This document shows, in pieces, positions 32,746 through 43,000 of a stretch of DNA of 64,000 bases. Position 1 is the first letter of the stretch. Every line of letters starts with the position of its first letter. Source of the stretch: Protonemura montana (taxonomy: Eukaryota; Arthropoda; Insecta; Plecoptera; Nemouridae); NCBI GenBank assembly GCA_947568835.1, contig OX387611.1:2050001-2114000 (forward strand), written 5' to 3'. The position numbers and the translations under genes are program-made. The notes below the pieces were generated by a model. That model did no database searches, was not told the origin of the DNA, and saw nothing but the letters and a program-made list of their open reading frames with translations.

Positions 32746-32954
32746 ATAGTAATGCCAGTAAAACAGTAGAAGATATGAACTTGAAGTATAATTTTAAGAT
32801 ATGTTTAGTTCTCGGCTTGGGATCAACTGAGAATTTGTACCTTGAATTAAACAAGCTAGCGGTCGATTTCACTAACGCCGTTTAAATCTTGCTTAACCTA
32901 CATGTAAGCTTCCCGTACTTTAATTTGTTGCTTTCCATTCAATACAGATACCAT
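32746..32954. other. Resumed OR-2 upstream flank with a MITE end
   Basis: From about 32750 the sequence continues the duplicated flank seen at 7620-7710 (ccagtaaaacagtagaagat). At about 32855-32892 it contains tcgatttcactaacgccgtt, the terminal repeat of the 52.3 kb MITE-like element, as a lone end. Confidence 0.5.
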
Positions 32955-33430
32955 ATTGTATTGTATTATTGTCCAGTAAAACATAAAATGTTATGTAGAC
33001 AGTCATCACAATAGATAATCAATTACAATAATTATAATTGATAATAGTTAATAATAGTTATAATAATTACAATAATTATGATAACAATTAGATATCTATA
33101 TATAATCTTAGTTACATTGTTAACAAATATCACAGTAATTTATACTTTAAAAAGCAGAAACTCGTCAATTGAATAAAAACATTGCTGTAATAAAAAGGAT
33201 CTTAGTTTTGTTTTAAAACTCCTACCTGTGGCTTCTTTTATGTAGGAAGGAAGGGTATTGTATATTTTTACTCCCATATCAATTGGTCCCTTCGAATTAG
33301 TATGGTTTTTGATTTCCAAATTGCCACCAATAATAAGGTTAACATTCCTCGTGTTATACTGATGCGGTTGTCCATTCCATAATTCGCTACGATTCTGCCT
33401 TAGATACATAATGGTTGAGAAAATATACAT
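32955..33430 (-). mobile_element. 3' fragment of a non-LTR element
   Basis: The frame 33430-33140 encodes the last 96 residues of an RT protein: YIFSTIMYLRQN, YNTRNVN, KGPIDMGVKIYNTLPSYIK and QQCFYSIDEFLLF. The 3' side includes attgtccagtaaaacataaa, similar to the 3' UTR of the 17.2 kb element, and degenerate ATA/ATT repeats at about 33010-33090. Confidence 0.75.
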
Positions 33431-34013
33431 ACAAGGTAATAATGTCAGAAGGTTTAGTTTTTTATATCATCAGCAAGCAGTGGATAATTTCAAAAACAAA
33501 GTTGGGTGGACGCTTGACGATCTTCTGTTTTGTATGTGGGGGGGGGGGGGGGGGGGTTAGCTCTTCTTGTTTTCTGTTAGTAAATAGTGGAAACATTGGT
33601 TGATAGTTGTGGTTCATTGTCACCAAAAATACTCTGTGTAACTAAAATGAGACTTACCCGAAGAGAACGTAACCATCCAACATGAATTTGAATTCAACGA
33701 ATTTTATTTGTTTCATTTATATACTTGTAATAGTACCCTCTAGTTTGTGGAATTTTCTAAAGAAATTGGAAGCGAACAGTAAAAGTGACTGACAGGATTT
33801 TTAAAACAACATGCCACATTCCATAAGGACAAAGGAGAGGAAATGGTAATTCACGGAAAGATTGGGCGCGTGGGTTACCTCGATCAACCTAAATTTCCCT
33901 GCTAGTGCCATTGTTTCTTTCTGGAAATGAATTGTTGAAAAAATCTATCAACTAACGTTGCTTACCTCTGCTCGCATGAGGAGTTGGGGGGTAGGAATTC
34001 CAAGGCAATCCTG
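33431..34013. other. Non-coding stretch with a G-run
   Basis: About 0.58 kb without a gene. A homopolymer of about 18 G lies at 33539-33556. The right edge (about 34013) is where the truncated element begins. Nothing else is assigned. Confidence 0.4.
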
Positions 34014-34358
34014 CTAACATCTTCTGACCCAAACATTAGCCCGGAACAACTGGATCGGAAGGATTTCTTGAGCATGTCCAGGGTGTAGTACTGTGTGTGT
34101 GGGCATCATAGGGGGGCTTCCAACGAACGCTCTGTGGAGGGCAATCACCGTTTCTGAGCACATTTGCGTGGGAGGATTGACGTAAAACGTGTACTCTGAG
34201 AGTTCGTGTGCAAGAGGCGGTGCGTCCAGGTTCGTTTCTTGGAGGAAAACTATCTCGGGACGTCGAGTCCGTCTTAGAAAAACGGACAGCATGGTCTGTT
34301 TGGCGTCTGCTGCCATCCCCCTGACATTGAGTGAAGCCACACTCACAGATGAATTCAT
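34014..34358 (-). pseudogene. Start of ORF2 (endonuclease) of an L1/Tx1-like element, truncated
   Basis: The frame begins MNSSVSVASLNVRGMAAD and continues with LRRTRRPEIVFLQETNLD, the opening motifs of an apurinic-type endonuclease (LNVRG, LQETN). It ends after about 114 residues. No reverse transcriptase follows to the left, so the element lost its 3' part. Truncation at the 3' end is unusual for a non-LTR copy and suggests deletion or rearrangement after insertion. Confidence 0.75.
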
Positions 34359-34369
34359 TGTCGGTGTTT

Positions 34370-35684
34370 TTAATCTTTTTGTTTGTGTTTGTGTTTTTGT
34401 TTTAGTTTTTCTGGCCTTAGTTCTTCTTCGGCGTGTTTGGTTTTCGTGGGCCAGTCTACCCGCTCCTTTTCCACCGACTTGATTGTACGTTCGAGTCGCC
34501 TCTTAAGGTTATAAGTTCGCGCGTGCTTCATTGCTGCAGTGAGCATTGAGATCAGCCCATCTGCATCGGTGGTGTAACTGACTGCGGCAAGCGCTGGACG
34601 CTTGAGCCCTCGGGACTTTTTCAGGAAATCCTCGAGCTGGGAAGGTGCGATAACGTAGACGTCATCAAGCATTGCTGTCATTGCACTTATTGATGACTCG
34701 TCGCGGGCGAGTTGACTTTGTCGTGAGGACGTCGAGGTTGTGCTTGCATCATCATCTGAGTTATTGTCCGTGGTGTCGTCTCCTTGATTGGTTTTCGCCC
34801 TTTTAAGTGGAGGAAGGTCCTCAACAGTTTTCTCTTCAGTGGAGGAAAAAGCCGTGGTAGGTGGTAAAGCGACTTGCTTTATGTTGTGCGGGTTTATTTT
34901 AAGGATGGTGGTATCTTTAATTCCTTTGCCGGAAACAACGTCCGCCATCGTAGGGGAATTCGTGGTGACAGCTGTTGCCGCCCTTACTGTCATGCAGTCC
35001 CGAGCAATGTGTCCGTTTTGTTTGCATTTATAGCAAGTTGCGTCTCCGAGTGAAAGAAAAACGGTCCAAGGTTTATCTAAGTTCACATTTACGAACGGTG
35101 GAAAAGATTTTTCATCAGGGATGATCATGTAAATGATCCGCCTGAAGGACTTTATATGAGCGATTCTGGGTCGCTCACTGCCGATCTGTGCCTCGCGAAC
35201 CATGCCAGTAACCTTGCCGTACTTGCTGAGCACGGCAGTTAATTGCTCGTTGGTTATGTCAGGTAGGACGTTTGAGATGATTACCTTTTGAGCACCCGAT
35301 ATGTATTTTCGTATGCCAATGAACTGTCCGTTGACGGAGAGTCCTCCATCTTCGATTACAGTTTGCGCAGTCTCCTGCTTTTAGATAGACAAGTATTCTG
35401 TTCCCTCCAATCCGGGAAGCGTGGGCAATTTTCTGGGGGTCGACGATATCAGCTATCGCCTCAAGATAGTCTTCGATGGGTATGCCGTTTATCGCTTCAC
35501 AAACGACGGCGTTACGCCTGTCTGGCCTGTACGACGGTTCCTCCTCGGACCGTCCAGGCATCGCAGACTGTCTACTGCTCACTTTCACAACGAAAACGAA
35601 AATCAAAACGAAACAACGTAAAACGGAAAAACACTTGCTCAAAGGGCACAAAACCTGAAAAACCGAGAAACCGTGACTGAACAC
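34370..35684 (-). pseudogene. ORF1 of the same L1/Tx1-like element, one frameshift
   Basis: Two overlapping minus-strand frames make up one ORF1. The first (to about 35360) includes PIEDYLEAIADIVDP and GGNRILVYLKAGD. The second begins in the overlap (TAQTVIEDGGLSVNGQ) and includes LSKYGKVTGMVREAQIG, one zinc knuckle CYKCKQNGHIARDC and an acidic-basic tail with KEKERVDW-like charge. A one-base slip near 35360 breaks the join. A CCHC ORF1 followed at once by an LNVRG-type endonuclease suggests an L1/Tx1-like clade. The boundary of its 5' UTR (right of 35684) is not visible. Confidence 0.7.
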
Positions 35685-36311
35685 TTGTCAATGTGGTCGG
35701 AAATTGTGGAGTACGATGTGAAACACGTCCTTTCTGCTCGAGCGATCGAGAGAAGTGAGTTGAGTTTAATGATCAGTACATTTTTTTTACAACACAAAAT
35801 GGTAACAATATGGTTTCACTTTGGTGAATTATACAGTGTTATGGTTTACATAAAATCAAATCAACAGTTTTCTTTTGTATATTAGAAATGACTAATAAAT
35901 GACTTAAACTGACTTCAATAAATGACAATAAAAAAAATGTGTGCCAGACAAAACCGCAACGTACTTTTAAATCACACGGCCAGTTACGGCAACAATGCAT
36001 TGTCTCGTTTCACAAGTTTCGTCTAAATTGACTCGCTTGACGTTTGCAAAATGTCACTGACCTGGGGAAAATCAAATCTTGAGCCGATTCAAAGTTTAGA
36101 CTGCTGTTGGCAAAATTTGTCCAGAAAAATCTAATTATACATATAGTTTATATGTAGTTTTTTTTCTGCGGTCATTTCAGCAATTATTTCACCTTAAAAA
36201 AACACACTCACACCCACTTACTTCTGTGCCTAATAGTATGTGATATTTAAATGACAGATAGCGGCAAGAAGCATGCAATTTTTTTGGCGACATGGACCCA
36301 TGTGACCTCGA
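35685..36311 (-). other. 3' flank of a lost OR gene
   Basis: From about 35900 this matches the 3' flanks of OR-2 (19020-19350) and OR-3 (45030-45400), for example gacgtttgcaaaatgtcact. It is the downstream DNA of the orphan exon at 36.3 kb. Confidence 0.5.
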
Positions 36312-36359
36312 CTAGAAGCTGCTCAACACCATGTAGGACTGGTAGGCTGAGTTGATCAC
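36312..36359 (-). pseudogene. Orphan terminal exon of an odorant receptor
   Basis: On the minus strand, an acceptor ttgttgtag precedes an open 48-base exon translating VINSAYQSYMVLSSF and stop. This equals the last exon of OR-2 at the protein level. The intron sequence to its right continues to about 36490, then stops matching any OR. No other exon of this gene is found between 36.4 and 40.0 kb. It is a remnant of a minus-strand OR gene otherwise lost. Confidence 0.8.
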
Positions 36360-36549
36360 CTACAACAACAGAGAAACCAGCCAATCAGATGCTGCTATAG
36401 AAACCAACCAATGGCATTAATCACATCAAACACATGCACACAGCTTCTCACGCTGCAGCTATGTAATTTTTTAAGTCAAATTTTCCCACAATTTTTCCCA
36501 CGTTCTACGAGAAACTCGGTGCTTTGATGCACGCTCTGCTGCCCGGTCT

Positions 36550-37242
36550 GCGCCTTTCCATACCCTAGGGAATACAGCCAATGTTAAATTTTCGCGCTCT
36601 CTGATTGGACAGAATTAATGTGTTCAAAACGCGCCCGCGCGGAACTGCCAGTCGCAAGGTTATTTTCGGGCGTTGGTAGCATCGTGCAGATGGCCTCATT
36701 AAGCCAGCTGTTTGACATGGATCTTGGTTTGACAGTCGAGTCGAAGTTTCCGAAATCGTTTGCTTATTTGCTACAATATTGTTCAGTGCTTTTATGCAAG
36801 CGACAATTTGCAAGTGATGTATGCTTGCTATCTCAATCGCTCCTGGAAAGTAAGATACGAAGATAGATAAAGAAGATCCCATCGCCAAATGGAAGGTTGT
36901 TTCTTTGGGTAAGTAACTACTAAATATATTGTTGTAGCCACTTTCAATCAAAAACAGTATTTCTTTCCTTTTTCAATGACGGATTATTATACCCACAGAA
37001 AAGAAAAGCATATTAACCTATAAAATAATTAAAAAAACAAACAATGAAAGCCATCATTTTGTATTTTAGTGGCCTGCACCATGCTTCTTCGCATGTGCAA
37101 CATTATTTCTAACGCTCTGGCTTAAATTGTGGGGCCGTACAGAATGTGGCATATCAATTTGGTTAAGAACACATTAATTCTGTCCAATCAGAGAGCGCGA
37201 AAATTTAACATTGGCTGTATTGGCTAGGGTATGGAAAGGCGC
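36550..37242. mobile_element. Non-autonomous DNA transposon, long TIRs, 9-bp target duplication (MULE-like)
   Basis: The element is 693 bases. Its ends are inverted repeats of about 70-75 bases, the left beginning gcgcctttccataccctag and containing ttttcgcgctctctgattgg, mirrored at about 37168-37242. Both sides carry the 9-base direct repeat gcccggtct (36541-36549 and 37243-37251). Long inverted repeats plus a 9-base duplication are the hallmarks of Mutator-like elements. It has no transposase. A short plus-strand frame (MASLSQLFDMDLGL) inside it is unrecognised. Confidence 0.75.
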
Positions 37243-37251
37243 GCCCGGTCT

Positions 37252-37838
37252 TCAGCTTCTGTGCAAGGCACTCCGTTCTTCCTTGGCGCGTTGTGGGCAA
37301 CACCAGACAACCACCGCCATATTTGTTCCTAAGATGGCGGTGTTGCCAAGTGCTTGACAAGTACATGCCGATGGTTCTTTAAAAATGATTCTTGCGTTTC
37401 GCCGCACGTAATGACACTGTTTACGAACGACGATGACGTCGTCTTTTGTTCTAACCTCGGTAATGGCTGACTGCGATTACGACAAGCAAACAATTACAGT
37501 GTGTGCTTGCCATTGATTTACCAATCTGACAAAGACCGACCGTGTTGCCCATCAACTTTGAGCTGAAGAAGTTAACAGTCTTTCTCTTCAACGCGAGACA
37601 GAATCGCAGAGTGACACTTAATTGTTTGAATTATTTTTAATACCAGCGTGAAATTAAAAGCAATTCAGATAAATGTATTTTCCTCAAAGCCTGCAATCTT
37701 CCTGCGCTGTCTTGACGGTTTAACATTTGTAGTGAATCAGATGTTTTTCGTCCCGTCAACCACCGAACAAGATGGCCGACATGCAGCAAATTATCGATAA
37801 GGTTAAAATGCCTAATGCAGCTGCAGAAGTTGTGCTGT
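37252..37838. other. Intergenic stretch with a small hairpin
   Basis: An imperfect inverted repeat (ggcaacacc..accgccat / atggcggtgttgcc) lies at about 37298-37341. Otherwise there are no open frames of note and no recognised repeat. Confidence 0.4.
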
Positions 37839-38272
37839 TATACCGTTGAGTGTATGTTATAGGTAGAGTTTCAACGTCAATGTTACAGTCTCTGCGTGAA
37901 AGATGGCCGCCAAATGACTACCTTACCGACAAAAATGCAGAGTACCGGAACATCACGTTAAGTGGAGCCACTGTCGTATGAATTTTAATTTCGATATTTC
38001 TCGTAGGTTAACTCGCTTTTGAGACTTTTCATTCTCAAAAAATCTTCATCAATGTTTACCTCAACGATTGATATACACACATCGATATCCAAAAGCGAGT
38101 AACCTACTATAAAATCGAAATTAAATTTCATGTTACAGTGGCTCCACCTAACGTGATGTTCCGGTACTCTGCATTTTTGTCGGTAAGGTAGTCATTTGGC
38201 GGCCATCTTTCACGCAGAGATTGTAACATTGACGTTGAAACTCTACCTATAACCTACACTCAACGGTTATAT
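37839..38272. mobile_element. Foldback (near-palindromic) element, copy 1
   Basis: About 434 bases that are almost a complete inverted repeat. The left arm starts taccgttgagtgta and holds atggccgccaaatgactacc, ttaccgacaaaaatgcagag and agtggagccactgt. The right arm holds the reverse complement of each, ending cactcaacggttata. The centre is near 38055. With no coding capacity and arms that pair over nearly the whole length, it fits a foldback-type MITE. Confidence 0.8.
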
Positions 38273-38457
38273 CCCAAGTGAAGCCCAGCAACAGACGTCA
38301 TGGCAACGCGGCCTATGTTTACTGTCGAGAGAAGCGGTGAGACTGAGCAAAGCTGTAGGGAGTCGCTTGCGTTCTTAAACCACGCCTCCTAGAAACATGT
38401 CCGTGCATGTTGCCAACGGGCCGTGCTGTTAGCAGGCTGATTCCGAGCTTGGTTGGG
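38273..38457. other. Spacer between the two foldback copies
   Basis: About 185 bases with no open frame of note, starting tcccaagtgaagcccagcaa. It could be the flank into which the elements inserted, or the middle of a compound element. Confidence 0.4.
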
Positions 38458-38756
38458 TATAACCGTTGAGTGTAGGTTATAGGTAGAGAAACAACGTCAA
38501 TGTTACAGTCTCTGCGTAAAAGATGGCCGCCAAATGACCACCTTACCGACAAAAATGCAGAGTACCAGAACACGCCGTTAAGTGGAGTCACTGTCGTAAA
38601 AAATTAAATTTCGAAGTTTCTCGTATGCTTACTCGCTTTTGTGAATTTTCATGCTCTAGGGTTCTCCATTAGTTTTTACCTCAAATACTGATATACACGT
38701 AACGGTATTCAAAGCCTACGAGAAATATCAAAATTAAATTTCATACGACAGTGGCT
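38458..38756. mobile_element. Foldback element, copy 2 (partial)
   Basis: It starts tataaccgttgagtgtaggt and repeats the left arm of copy 1 (atggccgccaaatgaccacc, ttaccgacaaaaatgcagag). The right arm ends early, at about cgacagtggctcagt. It is shorter and more diverged than copy 1. Confidence 0.7.
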
Positions 38757-39934
38757 CAGTGCCCCGCATACCCTGACCACACGCCCCTGTTAACTGGGTA
38801 ATTGTTTGCGAGCTAAATTTCAAGCTCATTGTTTTAATAAATCTAAAGAGTGTTCCGTTTTGAAAAGAAAATATATGTTTCCTACATATTAAGCGTTTCA
38901 TGAACATTTCTATTCAATTTAAACATAAAGGAACCATTGGAATAGACAACACCTACGCATTAAAATACACATTTTTGTGATACGCTGTTAACATTGTACT
39001 AGCAATAAATATTTAATCTCCTCGCGTGATGAATTTATCTGTTTATTTTATACTTTACTCCCGCAACCAAGCCTGCCAAACTTGTACCAACAAAAGTATT
39101 GACGCGCGATCCTGATGACCATATATGATTGGCAAACGACAACAGGTTAATAATGCGGATGGGTTCATCGTATGCTTGCTTGCACTTTGGGCATAACACT
39201 GGCCGTGTAAATCAGGTATTTCAGGTACAAAAGTACTCTGGTATTAATGATATCGGTTCGTTGGAGTTCGGTTTGTTTAAAGTAGTTAGCGGACCACACA
39301 AAAAGTACATATTGTCAAACAGACCTCCGCCTTACTGTCAAGTGTCACTCTATAACTTTAACTCTGTCATGATATGACCTTTACTTCTTTTAACCCTATA
39401 TATAATAATGATACAAAGTCTCTCCATTCGAGCACTTTAACATCACTTCTCACTCGCCATTTGCTCTTTCTCCGTTCCCTCTTTCCCATCTTTGCCCAAC
39501 TCGACACAACCTTCACCGTCGCCCCACTCTGCCCCTCCCTTCTATTGTTACACCTCTATAATCGTGTATGGAATAGATTCTTCTGGGTCGTCGGGCGTGT
39601 CTGTTTCTAAATCCAGACCAACAACCGGTGTCCTGATATAGAACCTAATACAGGATCGAAAAGCATTTTTTAATGTTTATTGAAAGCAAAGTTTCGATTG
39701 TCGTAGTTTACCAGTGATATTTCTGGATAGTTTACAAAAGGTGACTAATAAATAAAGTTAAATAAAATTAAACTTTGATACAAATTTGTTCGTGTCACAT
39801 TGACATTTCAAAACAATTGCCATTTATCGGCCGGCCAATTATATGTCAAAACTTTTTCATATGGATTCCTGGAAAAATATCGTAAATTGGGATGTATTTT
39901 TTTCTTTCACTTATTTTTGGCTGTCACCGCTTTA
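38757..39934. other. Upstream region of OR-3
   Basis: About 1.2 kb with only short open frames (for example 39129-39377) that match nothing I recognise. From about 39640 it matches the region upstream of OR-4 (46130-46420), so this part was duplicated with the gene. Confidence 0.45.
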
Positions 39935-40012
39935 AAACGTTGTCTGTCGCTTGTTGGTCTACCGATGTCCTGACAGTCTGGCCAAGGAGTGTGTGAAGCC
40001 AAAGTGTGCAGA
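39935..40012 (+). promoter_or_regulatory. Conserved 5' flank of OR-3 exon 1
   Basis: It contains ctttaaaacgttgtctgtcg, then cgatgtcctgacagtctggc and caaggagtgtgtgaagccaa just before the ATG. The same block precedes exon 1 in all five OR copies on both strands. It is probably the 5' UTR and proximal promoter. Confidence 0.45.
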
Positions 40013-43000
40013 ATGAGGGTCCTCGAGAAGAACATGCAGATGCTGGAAGTCACAGGTGAGTCGGTGTCCGGAGCAAGCGCACCTGGCGGCTTGTTGGCAA
40101 GTGAAGTGTGGATCCTGCAGAAATTAGCCCGGCGTTTACAAGTTACTCCGGTAGTTACGAGTGAGATTTAAACTCTTGGTCCGAGGCTGACTGGAAGGCT
40201 TCATGACCTCAGTGGGTAAAACAGAAAGTCGTAAACAATCAGGTTCTTTGTATTGAAATTTGATTTGAATTGCAAGCTGGACAAAGTATTGTATTTAAGT
40301 TTATTTTTTCAACTAGTTTCACAGTGCAGTGTTGCTTGACTTCAGTGATCTCACGAGGACCAGCGTTTACAACACGCCAAACCGTTCGGTGGTCACCCAT
40401 CCAATACCTGACCCAGTGCAGTGTTGCTTTACGTTGGTGATCTTACGGGGTCCGGCGTTCCCACCACGCAAAACCGTTCGGTGGTCTCTTACACAAAATC
40501 TGATCCAAAGTATTTTTTGTTTAACTTCGGTGAACTCATGAGGACCTAAAACGGTTCGGTAAATTGTGTATCAAAATTATGGTACGCAGAATCTTATAAA
40601 TTAGTTATAATGAAAAGATTTTTTTTCATCTGGAAAGCATGTGTATTTTACAGATACACATGGCTAGAAGCCTGTTGTGCATTATGTGCACCTCACACAC
40701 TAAACATAAAAAATACTCTAGCCAACCATTTTGAAAAGCCTTTCTTATTAGTTGTATAAAGTATTTAGACATATAATTTTAAGAATGGGCTCTCTGGAAA
40801 ATGTGTCCTAAAAATAATTTTTTTTTGTTGCTGAACCGTTTATAGTCTTAATTAAAGCATAAAAGATATGATGTTGGTCCCTGGATTCCCCAGAAAAATC
40901 AGTCCTTAAATGCATCTATGTATTTTTGTTCTAAAAGACAAAAATTCTTTCAACAGGATTCTGGATCGATCGAAGCGAGCCCAGACGTCTCGGCTATTAC
41001 CTCAAACGAATGATTTCACTTAACATCAGCTTCCTCACCGCTTATGCCTACTCCTACGGCTTTCCCATGTACATCTACAAAAACTTGGACAACTTCGGGG
41101 AAGTTTCTGAATGTCTGGGAATCTTCGTCGGGAACTTTCTGCCAACAACCATCTTCTTAACCTTCTTGCTGAAGAACGACGAGCTGACCGAGCTCGTACA
41201 GCTGCTGCGTAACGTGGACGAACTGTACCCTCCCTACGACGAGTACACCAAGGCGGTGGATGACCACACGAAGAAGTGGTGTCACTTTTGGTCGGTCAAG
41301 TTTCTAAGGGCAGCGTCTGTCATGACTGTCTTGGCGATGATTGTTCCGAGCATCGACATGATTAAGGAGAGAAACTTAGAACGACGGATCAAGTAAGAAC
41401 ACTTGATTGACGTTTGTATATTGTGTTAATTTTGTGTCCTAAATTTTGTGCATATCATACGATTAGCTTACGCAATACATTTTACAAAATATTGTGAATT
41501 GTTAATTATGATTCTAGTATAAAAACAGGTTTGTTTAAAGTGGAAATCTTGATAAGTGTAAAAGTAGATAAAAGGCAAAATACATCAAATTGTGATGTTT
41601 TTCGTCGTTAAGGTTAAAGGTTAAATTTATTTTTTGTCTATTGACTTGAAGAAAGGCACCGTTTTGCTTCAGTCAAGTCGCAAAAACAATAACTTAAAAA
41701 AAGCCCCTTTCAATCTTTTCGTCGAATTGGCATTCTTACGCTTCCAACCTTAGTCATAGGAAATAAAAGCCACTCGTAAACAAATTTTAGTCCTCATTTT
41801 GTCCTCGCTTAACATTTGAATTGACTTAGTGACATCTCGTAAAAGAACTAACAACCACCTTGCCTGGACTTCCTAAATGTCGATAATTTTCCAGGCTTGT
41901 CTTCCCATTTGACGTTAACATACCAGGCCTATTCGAAGTTACCTTCGTTGGAAACACCGCTAACTTCTTCGGCGCCACGTTCATGACCATCTGCTGCAAC
42001 ATGATGATACTCTGCATGTTCCTCAACGTGCGCAGTCAACTGAAGATTTTGAACCACAAGTTCGGCACTCTTCGGTCCTCTGCAGAGGCCGCGGTGCGCG
42101 ATAAACAAGAAGTTGGTGTTGAGAGCCTGACGCCAATAGAAGGACAACAAGATGCGGTGGAAAATTTTTTGGTGGACATGGGTCTGGTGGAGACACATGG
42201 AAGCTTGGAACACTTGGAAAGCAGACAAGGTAACCGATTTCTAAGATGGAAGCGATTTTGAGGCTTTCTAAACTTCTCAATTTAAGCATAGCTCTCACGG
42301 CATGAATACACCGTACACTTTAAAATGGTGAATTGGCAGATTTATAATGATATGTTGCTTATTTTTGCACAATTTAGAAATTATTCCAGAGAAGGTTGCA
42401 GGACGTGAAAGTACCGAAGAGATCGAAATTCAACTGAAAATGGAAGATTCACTCAAGGAATGCGTTGACCACCACTGCGATCTATTGAAGTGAGTTAACC
42501 TCGAACGGTTCGAAGAAGCAGTGTGATATCAATTCGGTCTTTGAAAGAACAATTGCCGTCATTTCGACCGCAGTGTGGTGTTGATCACTAGCAACAGGTA
42601 TAACTGAGGCCAGTGAGATTATCACAAGCTTTTTGGCTTAAGCTGATCATCAAATAGTGAAGGCTGATCAGAGTCACGAATTGCACGCAGTGTTACTGAA
42701 GACAGAATCACTGGAGAGTAACAGTTATAGCAGGTCCATGATTGGTCGAGGTCGGGCTAAGGTCGTGCTGGATGGAGCATTGGTGGCCCGGCTCTAGCAT
42801 GTCCAGCCAGCATTTTGGCAGCAATTCAAAAAATCTTCAGCTTGAATCAGATAGGGTTGGATGGTATATTACACCCAGACCACACTCGGTTCGGTAGCCG
42901 GGATATCACATCAAGAACGAAGTCTTCACAGAATTTCACTGCATGTCATAGAAAGTTGCCTTGTTAATAACATCACTAACGAATTGGAAAAATAGTAAAA

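Noticed and set aside
34189-35680. Plus-strand frames opposite the L1/Tx1-like element
   Set aside because: They are antisense shadows; the minus-strand frames carry the zinc knuckle and endonuclease motifs.
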